A DNA stretch of 64,000 nt from Bog-473 sp963742035. Its GTDB lineage: Bacteria > Actinomycetota > Acidimicrobiia > Acidimicrobiales > RAAP-2. The stretch spans positions 247,518 to 311,517 of the forward strand of contig CAVUKH010000013.1 of assembly GCA_963742035.1 (NCBI GenBank). Direction: 5' to 3'. A program made the position numbers and the translations under genes. Positions 34,087 to 42,411 of the stretch are shown in pieces (position 1 is the stretch's first letter; each line of letters opens with the position of its first letter). Below the pieces are notes generated by a model. The model worked only from the letters and a program-made list of their open reading frames with translations. It was not told the DNA's origin and did not search any database.

Positions 34087-35436
34087 TTAGGCGTTCTTGG
34101 GCAGTTGGGAGAAGGGCGTCACGCGGTCGTTGTTCGGTTCCTTCGGCAGCCCGAGCACCCGCTCACCGATGATGTTGCGTTGGACCTGGTCGGTCCCGCC
34201 GTAGATGGGCGGTGCCTGGGCGAACAGCGCCATCTCGGTGATGCCGCCGGCGAAGGGGTCACCCGTGGCATGTTTGAGCGCCGCCTTGTCGTCACCGTCG
34301 TAGGCGTGGAGGGTCCCGGCCGGCCCGGCGATGCGCAAGCCCAGGTCGCGGGTGAGGCGGACGATCTGGCTCATGGAGAGCTTGGCCACGTTGGGCATGC
34401 CGGGGATGTCGTGTCCCTGTTCCTTGGCCGCCTTGACCCGCAGCCCGTTGAAGCGGCCCAGCTCGCCGAGCGTGTAGAGACGGGCCAGGTCCTGGCGGAT
34501 CCCGGCGTCGGTGTGCACCCCGCGCGACTGGGCCAGGCTGATCAGCAGGCTGGCGCCCCCACGCATGGCGCCGAGCGCGCCACCGGGCGCCTGCGACTTC
34601 TGCTTGCCGCCCGCGGCGTCGGGCTTGGGAGCCACCAGGTCGCCCACCCGCCGGGGGAGCATGCCCATGACCGTGCCCGGCTGGGCCAGACCCCCGCCGG
34701 CCGCGTTCCCGCCGCCCGAGCCGAGGCCCGCCCGCTCGTTCATGAGGGTCGTGTTGGCCGCCGCCCAACCGTTGTTGAGGCCGCCGATCAGGGCGGAGTT
34801 GGCAACACGGGCGTCGGTGATGAAGACCTCGTTGAAGAGCGCATGGCCCGTCATCTCCTTGAGCGGTCGCACGTCCACGCCGGGCTGGAGCATGTCGAAG
34901 GCGAAGTAGGAGATGCCCTGGTGCTTGGGGACGTCGGGATCGGTGCGGGCCAGCAGCATCCCCAGGTCGGCGTATTGGCCGCCCGAGGTCCACACCTTTT
35001 GTCCGCTGATCATCCACTCGTCACCGTCGATGACGGCGCGGGTCTGCAGGCCGGCGAGATCCGACCCCGCCTGGGGCTCGCTGAAGAGCTGGCACCAGGC
35101 CCTCTGCCCGGTCACGATGTCGCGCACGTAGAGGTCGATCTGTTCTTGGGTGCCGTGCGTGGCAATGGTGGGGGCGGCCAGCAGCAGGCCGAGACCGGCC
35201 GGGGCACCCAGGGCGCCGAACGCGGCGATCTCCTGCTGCACCAGGACGACGTCGGAGCGGGCCATCGCCTTGCCGTAGGCGTTCTCGGGCAGTCCCGGGG
35301 CGGACCAGCCGGCCAGGCCCAGGCGCTCCCACCACTCGGCCACGGTCAGGTCGGGATCCCAGTTGTTGCCCAGCCAGGACCGCAGCTCGCTCAGCAGCTC
35401 GTCGGTCCGCGTCGTGTCTGTCGCGATATCGGTCAC
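34087..35436 (-). CDS. Acyl-CoA dehydrogenase
   Basis: A 449-residue FAD enzyme of the acyl-CoA dehydrogenase family, first gene of the acyl-CoA operon. Seen: CQLFSEPQAGSDLAGLQTRA, the FAD-binding MISGQKVWTSGGQYAD, and the C-terminal IYGGTDQVQRNIIGERVLGL. There is a Gly/Ala/Pro-rich insertion of about 70 residues (GGGNAAGGG to GGALGAMRGG) before the helical domain, longer than in most family members. Typical of FadE proteins acting on steroid or branched acyl-CoAs; electrons would go to ETF, such as the fused ETF encoded here. GTG 35436; divergent from DUF1214. Confidence 0.9.
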   Translation of the reverse strand: MTDIATDTTRTDELLSELRSWLGNNWDPDLTVAEWWERLGLAGWSAPGLPENAYGKAMARSDVVLVQQEIAAFGALGAPAGLGLLLAAPTIATHGTQEQIDLYVRDIVTGQRAWCQLFSEPQAGSDLAGLQTRAVIDGDEWMISGQKVWTSGGQYADLGMLLARTDPDVPKHQGISYFAFDMLQPGVDVRPLKEMTGHALFNEVFITDARVANSALIGGLNNGWAAANTTLMNERAGLGSGGGNAAGGGLAQPGTVMGMLPRRVGDLVAPKPDAAGGKQKSQAPGGALGAMRGGASLLISLAQSRGVHTDAGIRQDLARLYTLGELGRFNGLRVKAAKEQGHDIPGMPNVAKLSMSQIVRLTRDLGLRIAGPAGTLHAYDGDDKAALKHATGDPFAGGITEMALFAQAPPIYGGTDQVQRNIIGERVLGLPKEPNNDRVTPFSQLPKNA

Positions 35437-35502
35437 AGTCCGAAGTTACCGGGCGCGCCGATGATCGGGAAACTCCTCTCAAACCTGGGTAGCGTGCCCC
35501 GG

Positions 35503-36648
35503 ATGCAAAACGACCGGTTGGATGCGGCATTTGACGCCTGGGTGCAGGCGCAGACAGCCGCCCTCGACGTGGTGCGGCAGGCCGCGGGGGTGCCCGAGAG
35601 CGACGTCGACCTGGCCGAGGGCTACCGCTGGGTCACGCGCCTGACCCGGCTGATCCTGGACTGGATCGTGGAGCGTTCCGACCCCGTGCACCCGCAACTG
35701 TTCGACCTCCAGGACGAGTACAAGAAGCTCCTGGTGGACAACCCCGACGTGCACTACACGTTTTGCGTGCTCGACGACACCCGCACCTATCGGCTCGTCG
35801 GGTTTCGCGGCGAGTGCGCGTATCTCGGCATGACGTTCGGCACCGCGTTCGGACAGGGGCCGGTCGGGGGCCGAACCGGGACGCAGACGCAGACCCACAT
35901 TGACGAGTTCGAGCTCGGTCCCCAGGGCGAGGTCGACATCCTCATCGCCCCGGCCTCCGCCATGCCCGAACCGCGGCCGCGCAACGCCGTCGTCCTCGAA
36001 CCGGGCACGGCACAGCTGGCGATCCGGGAGACGTACTTCGAGAAGAGCCCGGACAAGTTCGCGCGCCTCCGCGTGGAGCTGGTGCCCGAACCGGGGGAGG
36101 TGGTGCCGCACCCGATCCTCTCCACCGAGGAGCTCGCACCGAAGCTCGAGTTCGCCGCCATGTTCCTCACCTTCGTGGGTGGGACCGCGCTGCAGATGTG
36201 GGCCGATGCCGCCGGCAACATGAACACGTTCGGGGGCCAGGCCGGTTCGGCCCATGTGGAGGCACAGGAGGACGAGGTGCGCTCCCACTCGAACGCCGAG
36301 ATGACGTACCACGGTGGGCGCTTCCGACTCCGGCCGGGTCAGGCCCTCGTGGTCACGGTGCACGAGCCCGACAAGCCCTTCTTGTACTGGGGGCTGACGC
36401 TGACCTCGCCGTGGATGGAGAGCTTCGACTACCGCTACGCCACGACGGCCCTGAACAACAAGACGGCCACCCGCTCGTCGGACGGCTCGTGGCGCATGGT
36501 GATCGCGCCGACGGACCCTGGCGTGGAGAACTGGCTGGACACCGGCGGCCGACTCGAGGGCTACATGCTCGTGCGCTGGGTCCTGGCCGACGGCCCGCCG
36601 CACCCGACGGCCGAGGTGGTCGACATCGAGGACCTCACCGCGTCATAG
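35503..36648 (+). CDS. DUF1214-domain protein
   Basis: A 381-residue soluble protein with a C-terminal DUF1214 domain (KPFLYWGLTLTSPWMESFDY, then ATTALNNKTA) and an N-terminal helical region (RLDAAFDAWVQAQTAALDVV). DUF1214 proteins have a beta-sandwich fold and no assigned activity; in actinobacteria they often sit near acyl-CoA and sulfotransferase genes, as here. Start ATG 35503 is preferred; an in-frame ATG at 35461 would add 14 residues. Only 66 bases separate it from the divergent acyl-CoA dehydrogenase. Confidence 0.82.
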   Translation: MQNDRLDAAFDAWVQAQTAALDVVRQAAGVPESDVDLAEGYRWVTRLTRLILDWIVERSDPVHPQLFDLQDEYKKLLVDNPDVHYTFCVLDDTRTYRLVGFRGECAYLGMTFGTAFGQGPVGGRTGTQTQTHIDEFELGPQGEVDILIAPASAMPEPRPRNAVVLEPGTAQLAIRETYFEKSPDKFARLRVELVPEPGEVVPHPILSTEELAPKLEFAAMFLTFVGGTALQMWADAAGNMNTFGGQAGSAHVEAQEDEVRSHSNAEMTYHGGRFRLRPGQALVVTVHEPDKPFLYWGLTLTSPWMESFDYRYATTALNNKTATRSSDGSWRMVIAPTDPGVENWLDTGGRLEGYMLVRWVLADGPPHPTAEVVDIEDLTAS

Positions 36649-36660
36649 CCGCGGGACTCG

Positions 36661-37071
36661 TCATCGGGGGCGGCTCGGGACCTCTTGCACCAGCCAGCCG
36701 TTCCCGTCGGGGTCGCTGAAGGACAGGAACGACCCGTAGTCGGCCCGGGCCGGGTCGGGCCCGTCGACCTGGGTGCCTTCCTCGAAGTGGAAGACGTCGG
36801 TGGGGGCGACGCCGCCGGTCACGAGCTGGCGCCGGGCCTCCTCGATGTCCCGCACCACCAGGTGTAGCCCCTGCAGCGTCCCGGCCGCCTCCTCGTTCTT
36901 CATGAGCGAGACGGAGCAGCCCGAGCCGTTCGGCGTCAGCTGGACCACCCGGAAGTCCTCACCGGCGCGGTGGTCCACGTCGACATGGAACCCGACGGCG
37001 TCGGCGTAGAAGGACTTGGCCCGATCGACGTCGGCCACGGGGACGACCAGGGTCTCGAGTTTCCAATCCAT
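36661..37071 (-). CDS. VOC (glyoxalase-fold) family protein
   Basis: A 136-residue vicinal-oxygen-chelate protein: LETLVVPVADVDRAKSFYAD at the start, GLHLVVRDIEEARRQL in the second module and FLSFSDPDGNGWLVQEV at the end with the usual Glu ligand. Substrate unknown. ATG 37071 follows AAGGGAGAGAG. Its leader contains a four-copy 16-bp tandem array. It is convergent with the DUF1214 gene (12 bases). Confidence 0.85.
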   Translation of the reverse strand: MDWKLETLVVPVADVDRAKSFYADAVGFHVDVDHRAGEDFRVVQLTPNGSGCSVSLMKNEEAAGTLQGLHLVVRDIEEARRQLVTGGVAPTDVFHFEEGTQVDGPDPARADYGSFLSFSDPDGNGWLVQEVPSRPR

Positions 37072-37084
37072 GCTCTCTCCCTTC

Positions 37085-37148
37085 AGAGCGGTCCCACTTC
37101 AGAGCGGTCCCACTGCAGAGCGGTCCCACTGCAGGGCGGTCCCCTTCG
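37085..37148. repeat. Four 16-bp tandem repeats (AGAGCGGTCCCACTGC)
   Basis: Three near-identical copies and one diverged copy occupy the 106-base gap between the VOC gene start and the sulfotransferase stop. The core GCGGTCC recurs every 16 bases. On the minus strand this is the leader or promoter of the VOC gene. Confidence 0.9.
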
Positions 37149-37177
37149 GAACAGTCGCCCTCACCACATTCTCCCGC

Positions 37178-38407
37178 TCAGACCTCGGACGGGACCCCGA
37201 AGCGCTCCTGGTAGGGCGCCACCAGGGCCCGATGGGTGGCCAGGTCGAGGCCGGTGTCGGCAAAGGAGTAGTCGTGGCCACCGGCGCGCGCCGTGTGACG
37301 CGCCGCCAGGTAGGCCTCGAGCTCCCAGCGGAACTCCGGTGTCAGCGGGAGGCCCCAGCCGGCGTAGAGCCGCTCGACGGTACCCATGGGGTCGGCCACC
37401 AGATCGCGGTAGACGACGTCGGCGATCTGCTCGGCCGGGATGTCGCCGGCGTCGCGCTCGGCGGTCACGTGGTCCATCTGCAGCTCGAGGCCCATGGCCA
37501 TGAACTCGACCAGCACGCCGTGGTCGACGTGCTCGGAGTGCATGAAGTGCAGGGTCGCCATGAGGTCGGAGAGCGATCCGATGACCCGAAGCGGGTCGCG
37601 GTGGGTGATCACGACTCGTGCGTCGGGGTAGGTGGAGAAGACCAAGGGCAGGGCGGAAAGGTGCGAGGGCGCCTTCACGACCCAGCGCGTCGTCGGCCGC
37701 TCGGTCACCCATTGCAGCGTCTGCAGATGGCGCTTGTGCCAGTCGTAAATCGGGGCCTGGTCCTGGCCGCTGCGCCAGACGGTGTACTCGGCCACGTTGT
37801 AGAGGCCGGTGTAGACGTCGCTCGAGAACTGGTGGGCGAAGGCGAAGATGCACTCGGTCGGCAGCCGGCCGCCGTTCTCGTGCATGGCGGTGAAGGCGGG
37901 GACGATCTCGTCCATGAGTCTGATCTCGTCGTCGCACAGGTCGCCCGACGCGTCGTCGTAGGGGACGGTGTGCAGCAGCTCCCAGAGCAACGGCGGACGG
38001 TTGTCGGGGTCACAGGCCAGCAGCTCGTGCAGGAGCGTGGTGCCGGAGCGACCGAGTCCGGTGACGACAATAGGGGCGTGGACGCGCTGCTCAAGGACGG
38101 CCGGCTCCTTGTTCCAGAGGTCGACCATGCGCAGACGGTTCTGCAGGATCAGCTGGAGCTCGCCGCGGGTGCGGATGCGGCCGGGGAGATGGAGGCGGGC
38201 CTCGGAGTCGAGCGAGGCGCACAGGCGGCGGAAGGGCTCCTCCCACCAGTCGTCGCCGAAGTCGTCGAGACCGGTCGTGGTGATGGCGGCGGCTTGGAGG
38301 ACCTCGGGATGCAGGGACACCATCGAGCGGCCGTCGTCTCCGAGGCCGCGGCCAAGCGCGATCATCCTGTCTGCCCAGGGGCTGCGTGGTGGCGGAGCCC
38401 AGGGCAC
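37178..38407 (-). CDS. PAPS-type sulfotransferase family protein
   Basis: A 409-residue protein of the Sulfotransfer_3 family, which moves sulfate from PAPS to a hydroxyl or amine. The 5'-phosphosulfate loop is VTGLGRSGTTLLHELLA, the 3'-phosphate site THRDPLRVIGSLSDLM, and VVKAPSHLSALP lies between. Acceptor unknown; actinobacteria often hold several of these genes near lipid clusters. GTG 38407 gives the longest form; ATG 38365 (MIALGRGLG) is an equally reasonable start. The CysQ-like phosphatase at 24.7 kb could recycle the PAP product. Confidence 0.86.
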   Translation of the reverse strand: MPWAPPPRSPWADRMIALGRGLGDDGRSMVSLHPEVLQAAAITTTGLDDFGDDWWEEPFRRLCASLDSEARLHLPGRIRTRGELQLILQNRLRMVDLWNKEPAVLEQRVHAPIVVTGLGRSGTTLLHELLACDPDNRPPLLWELLHTVPYDDASGDLCDDEIRLMDEIVPAFTAMHENGGRLPTECIFAFAHQFSSDVYTGLYNVAEYTVWRSGQDQAPIYDWHKRHLQTLQWVTERPTTRWVVKAPSHLSALPLVFSTYPDARVVITHRDPLRVIGSLSDLMATLHFMHSEHVDHGVLVEFMAMGLELQMDHVTAERDAGDIPAEQIADVVYRDLVADPMGTVERLYAGWGLPLTPEFRWELEAYLAARHTARAGGHDYSFADTGLDLATHRALVAPYQERFGVPSEV

Positions 38408-38493
38408 GGGGCGTCACCGTACCTGCAACGAGGCAGATTGGTCGTCATGCGTCCGGGTGGCATCATGAACGGCAATCGCGTGAGGAGAGATCG

Positions 38494-39057
38494 ATGGGCG
38501 CCACCGTGCCGGACCTGGACGTGGACGGCATGCTCGCGGTGCTGGCCACGGGGGCCGACCACCCCCTCAGCCCGGGCGCCCCTCTGTCGCAGCTCGACCA
38601 CGCCCTGCAGACGGCGGCGCTCCTGGCCCACCTCCACGTCGGTGACGACGAGTTAGCGGCGGCGGGGTTGGTCCACGACATCGGCCATCTCCTGCCCGGT
38701 GGCACCGACGAAGCGCACGCCGCCGACGCGGCGCGCGCGGTGCGACGAGCGCTGGGCGGGCGGGTGGCGGGAATGGTGGGCGGCCACGTGGAGGCGAAGC
38801 GGTATCTCGTGGCGACCGACACGGGCTATTGCGGTGTGCTGACGACCGACAGCGTGGTCTCGCTCGGTCGTCAGGGCGGTGCGATGAGCCGGGAAGAGTC
38901 GGCGGCGTTCCTGGCCCGTCCGTGGGCGGCCGACGCCGTGACGCTGCGCCGAGCCGACGACAGTGCAAAGGCCGAAGGCCTCGTCGTCGGCGACCTGACC
39001 CGTTGGTCACCCCTCCTGCACGACATCGCCCGGCGCGCCGGGTCGGCCCGGAGCTGA
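38494..39057 (+). CDS. HD-domain protein, PhnZ/TmpB-like diiron oxygenase candidate
   Basis: A 187-residue HD-domain protein. The pattern QLDHALQTA, then GLVHDIGHLLPG, then GGHVEAKRYLVATD resembles HD-type mixed-valent diiron oxygenases such as PhnZ, TmpB and inositol oxygenase more than nucleotide phosphohydrolases; AKRYL after the histidine is the most telling piece. Such enzymes oxidise phosphonates or polyols with O2. No phosphonate genes are near, so the substrate is open. ATG 38494 has GAGGAGAG upstream. Divergent from the sulfotransferase. Confidence 0.75.
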   Translation: MGATVPDLDVDGMLAVLATGADHPLSPGAPLSQLDHALQTAALLAHLHVGDDELAAAGLVHDIGHLLPGGTDEAHAADAARAVRRALGGRVAGMVGGHVEAKRYLVATDTGYCGVLTTDSVVSLGRQGGAMSREESAAFLARPWAADAVTLRRADDSAKAEGLVVGDLTRWSPLLHDIARRAGSARS

Positions 39058-39093
39058 GAGGAGCCGACGTGTTCGGCCCCGGTCGTTCCCTCT

Positions 39094-39139
39094 GCACGGA
39101 CCGTTTCGTCAGCACGGACCGTTTCGTCAGCACGGACCG
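39094..39139. repeat. 2.6 copies of an 18-bp tandem repeat
   Basis: GCACGGACCGTTTCGTCA occurs twice in full and then as GCACGGACCG, in the 104-base gap before the serine hydrolase gene. The GGACCG core links it to the arrays at 13.5 and 37.1 kb. Confidence 0.88.
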
Positions 39140-39161
39140 CTGAGTCGGCGAGAGGCCCGCC

Positions 39162-40307
39162 GTGGACGTCCCGGTCTCAGGCCCTTGCGACCCCCGTTTT
39201 CGTGCGGTGCGGGAGGAGTTCCTCCGCAACTTCGCCGAGCGTGGTGAGGTCGGTGCGGCAGTTTGCATTGTGCTCGACGGAGCCACCGTGGTCGATCTGG
39301 TCGGGGGATGGGCCGACCCCGAGAGCCGCCGCCCCTGGCGCCACGACACACTGGTCGACTACTACTCGGTCGGCAAGGCGTTCGTGGCCTTGCTCGCACT
39401 GCAATTGGTCGACGCCGGGCTGGTGGCGCTCGACGACCCGATCGCCCGCGTCTGGCCCGAGTTCGCCGCAGCGGGCAAGGACGGCGCCACTCTTCGCCAC
39501 GCGCTGTGCCACCGGGCCGGGGTGCCGGCCATCCGCGAGCGGCTGACCGACGACGACCTGTCGAACTGGGACGAGATGGCGGGCGCATTGGCCGCGACGG
39601 CACCCTGGTGGGAGCCCGGGGCGCGCCACGCCTACCACACCAACACGTACGGGCACTTGATCGGCGAGGTCGTGCGGCGGGTGGGCGGCGAGCCCTGCGG
39701 GCGCCTGCTGGCGACGCTGGCGGGACCGCTCGGGGCCGACGTCCATATCGGCGTCCCCGTGGCGGAGCAGCACCGCTGTGCCGAGCTGCTCTTCGAGTCG
39801 TTCGGGCCTCCTGCCGTGTTGGACGACCTCTTCGAGGAAGGAGCACTCGACGAGGACACCCGCATGGAGATGCTGAGCTACTTCAATCCGCCGGGGTACT
39901 CGTCCGTGGGCATCGCCAACACGACCGCCTGGCGTGGCGCGGAGGTCCCGTCGACGAACGGACATGGGTCGGCGCGCGGTGTGGCTCGTCTGTATGCCGC
40001 GCTCCTCGAGCCCGGGCGTCTGCTCTCCCCCGACTTGCTGGGTGAGGCAACGTCGCCGCAGTCCGAGGGCTACTGCCCGATCCTCCACGAGGACGTGACG
40101 TTCGGTCTCGGGTTCAAACCCACGGTGCCGCGACGCCCGTTCGGCCCCAACCCGGGGAGCTTCGGCCATTTCGGCACCGGGGGAGCCGTGGGTTTCGCCG
40201 ATCCTGCGGGTGGCGTCGCGTTCGGCTACGTGATGAACCACGTCATCCCCCGTTGGCAGAGCACGCGCAATCGGTCTCTGATTGCTGCGCTGTACGAGTC
40301 CTTGTGA
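39162..40307 (+). CDS. Beta-lactamase-fold serine hydrolase (class C/EstB-like)
   Basis: A 381-residue serine hydrolase of the beta-lactamase/esterase family. The nucleophile motif SxxK is DYYSVGKAF, the second motif YxN is YHTNTYG, and the third appears near GHFGTGGAVGFAD. There is no signal peptide, so it is more likely a cytoplasmic esterase than a secreted beta-lactamase. Substrate unknown. Start GTG 39162 follows GAGAGG. The upstream gap holds an 18-bp tandem array. Confidence 0.87.
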   Translation: MDVPVSGPCDPRFRAVREEFLRNFAERGEVGAAVCIVLDGATVVDLVGGWADPESRRPWRHDTLVDYYSVGKAFVALLALQLVDAGLVALDDPIARVWPEFAAAGKDGATLRHALCHRAGVPAIRERLTDDDLSNWDEMAGALAATAPWWEPGARHAYHTNTYGHLIGEVVRRVGGEPCGRLLATLAGPLGADVHIGVPVAEQHRCAELLFESFGPPAVLDDLFEEGALDEDTRMEMLSYFNPPGYSSVGIANTTAWRGAEVPSTNGHGSARGVARLYAALLEPGRLLSPDLLGEATSPQSEGYCPILHEDVTFGLGFKPTVPRRPFGPNPGSFGHFGTGGAVGFADPAGGVAFGYVMNHVIPRWQSTRNRSLIAALYESL

Positions 40308-40447
40308 CGGCTCCCCGCCACCGACCCCGCGCCAGCGCCGCGTCATTTGTCGGCGTGGTGGGCGAAAGCAACCTCGCGGCGGTGCCGATGCTCTAACGTT
40401 CCAGGTGAACGGGCCTCTGGTCACAGGGGACGTGCAAGGGGGGTGAC

Positions 40448-41548
40448 ATGACAAGCGCTTCGATGGTCATGCCGACCAGGCGTGTCGAGATGTGGTTCGG
40501 CGGGACGAAGCGGCAGCGACGGGCCACGGTGATCTTCCGCCTGATTCTGGCCATCCCGCAGTTCATCGTCTTGTTCTTCCTCGGGATCGCGGCCTTCTTC
40601 GTCCTGATCGTCGGCTGGTTCGGCGCGCTGTTCACCGGTCGGCTGCCCGAGTTCGCGTACTCGTTCCTGGGCGGCGTGATCCGGTGGGAGATTCGCGTGA
40701 ACGCCTATCTCTTCCTCCTGACCGACGACTATCCGCCCTTCTCGCTCGAGGACGTGGAGTACCCGGTGCGCATCATCCTGCCCGCCGGCGGTCCGCTGAA
40801 CCGCGTGTCCGTGTTCTTCCGCCTCATTTTGGCCATCCCGGCCAGCATCTTCGCCCAGATCGTTCTGAACGGGCTGGCGTTCCCCTTGTTGTTCGTGATG
40901 TGGATCGTCGTGATCGTCACCGGCAGCATGCCCCCCGCGCTCTACGACACCTACTCGGCGTTGCTCCGGTACCAGGCCCGCTTCCACTCGTGGTTCACGA
41001 TGATCACGTCCGAATACGCGTGGGGCATGTTGGGCGACTTCGTCCCGCCACCCGCCTCGTCCACGCCGCCGCCCATCGGAGCCACGGGAGCGACCGCGGG
41101 CGCCTCGCCCCAGGCTCCGGCCCCTCAGGCCCAGCCACCGGCCCAACCACCGGCCCAGCCACCGGCTCAACCCTTCGCCTACCCGTCGAGCGGGGAGCAG
41201 GTGTCCACGCCGCCGGGTTACCCGCCGCCGCAGCCGCCGCCGCAGCCGCCGCCACAGGCACCCCCGGGCGGCGCCCCCGGTGCCATGCCTCCGCCCTCCT
41301 CGTGGGAGCGCACCTCCATACCGTCGTCGGTCGAACCGCTGCCCTCCTGGGGGATCCTGATCCTGCAGGGTGCGGCCCGGTCCTGGATGATCTTCGCCAT
41401 CGTGTGGGGCTCCATCGTGTTCATCGGCGAGAACGTCTTCCGGGGTGGCGGCCACCACAATCGCACGACCAGCGGACAGCTCAACACGGTCCCGGCGGAC
41501 ACGGCGGGGCTGAGCCACATCGTCGTGCACGTGCCCGCCGATCTCTGA
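40448..41548 (+). CDS. DUF4389 membrane protein
   Basis: A 366-residue membrane protein with two related DUF4389 units: RATVIFRLILAIPQFIVLFF with FGALFTGRLPEFAYSFL, and NRVSVFFRLILAIPASIFAQ with VTGSMPPALYDTYSALLRYQ, each with two helices. A long Pro/Gln/Ala-rich linker (about residues 200-285) follows, then one C-terminal helix (WMIFAIVWGSIVFIG) and a short outer tail. The function is unknown. ATG 40448 lies after GGGGGGTGAC. The linker DNA contains short CCACCGGCCCAAC-like repeats. Confidence 0.83.
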   Translation: MTSASMVMPTRRVEMWFGGTKRQRRATVIFRLILAIPQFIVLFFLGIAAFFVLIVGWFGALFTGRLPEFAYSFLGGVIRWEIRVNAYLFLLTDDYPPFSLEDVEYPVRIILPAGGPLNRVSVFFRLILAIPASIFAQIVLNGLAFPLLFVMWIVVIVTGSMPPALYDTYSALLRYQARFHSWFTMITSEYAWGMLGDFVPPPASSTPPPIGATGATAGASPQAPAPQAQPPAQPPAQPPAQPFAYPSSGEQVSTPPGYPPPQPPPQPPPQAPPGGAPGAMPPPSSWERTSIPSSVEPLPSWGILILQGAARSWMIFAIVWGSIVFIGENVFRGGGHHNRTTSGQLNTVPADTAGLSHIVVHVPADL

Positions 41549-41590
41549 GGTCCCCCCGCCGAGGTCCGCCACCCAACCGCAGCTGACCCC

Positions 41591-42343
41591 GTGAGCGGTT
41601 TCGAGGAGCTCGTGGCCGAGGGCACCGCTGTACCCCTGCAGGGCTACGACTTCTCGTGGTTCGAGGGTCGCGCCACCGAGGAACGCCCCCCGTGGGGCTA
41701 CGCGCGCCTGATGGCGGAACGCATGGCCCACGCCGAAGCCGCACTCGATCTCGAGACAGGCGGCGGGGAGGTGCTGGCCACGGTGGCGCGGCCGCCCGCG
41801 CTGCTGGTGGCCACCGAGGGATGGTGGCCCAACGTCGAGATGGCTCGGACCCGCCTGCGCCCGCGCGGCGTGCACGTGGTCGCCGCGACCGACTCGCCCC
41901 CTTTGCCGTTCGCCGACGCGTCGTTCGACCTGGTGGTGAGCCGCCTGCCCGTCGTCGTTCTCTGGGGGGAGATCGCCAGGATCCTGCGGCCGGGCGGGAC
42001 GTATCTGTCACAGCAGGTCGGCCCGGGCACCAATCGCGAGCTGACGGAATTCCTGATGGGGCCCCGGCCGGTGAACGAGAGTCGCAGCGCGGCGAGCGCC
42101 CGGGCGGGGGCGGAGGGGGTGGGCCTCGAGGTCGTCGACCTGCGGGAGTGCGCCCTGCGGGTGGAGTTCTTCGACCTCGGCGCGGTCGTGCACTTCCTGC
42201 GCAAGGTGCCGTGGACCGTGCCGGGCTTCACGCCCGAGGCCTATGACGCCGAGCTCCGTCGGCTCCACCGGCAGATCGAAAGGGACGGGTCGTTCCTGTC
42301 GACGGCGCGCCGGCGTCTGATTGAGGCGCGTCGCCCGTCCTGA
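41591..42343 (+). CDS. SAM-dependent methyltransferase
   Basis: A 250-residue class I methyltransferase of the Methyltransf_11 type, somewhat degenerate in motif I (PPALLVATEGWWPNV in place of a glycine-rich loop). Later motifs are clearer: VVAATDSPPLPFADASFDLV, then WGEIARILRPGGTYLSQQVG. The weak SAM loop means activity is uncertain. GTG 41591 follows the DUF4389 stop by 42 bases. It converges on the TldE gene through a dyad-rich repeat. Confidence 0.75.
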   Translation: MSGFEELVAEGTAVPLQGYDFSWFEGRATEERPPWGYARLMAERMAHAEAALDLETGGGEVLATVARPPALLVATEGWWPNVEMARTRLRPRGVHVVAATDSPPLPFADASFDLVVSRLPVVVLWGEIARILRPGGTYLSQQVGPGTNRELTEFLMGPRPVNESRSAASARAGAEGVGLEVVDLRECALRVEFFDLGAVVHFLRKVPWTVPGFTPEAYDAELRRLHRQIERDGSFLSTARRRLIEARRPS

Positions 42344-42357
42344 GGGGCGTGAGCGAG

Positions 42358-42411
42358 CCGGTTCAGCCGGCCGGTTCAGCCGGCCCGGTTCAGCCGGCCT
42401 GGATCAGCTGG
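42358..42411. repeat. Tandem dyads (CCGGTTCAGCCGG) between convergent genes
   Basis: Three perfect 13-bp copies, each with CCGG arms, plus one or two diverged copies, fill the gap between the methyltransferase and TldE genes and run into the TldE stop region. They could fold into hairpins and act as a bidirectional transcription barrier. Confidence 0.85.

Noticed and set aside
34078..35502. Long upstream extension of the DUF1214 gene
   Set aside because: It is antisense to the acyl-CoA dehydrogenase and lacks family sequence.
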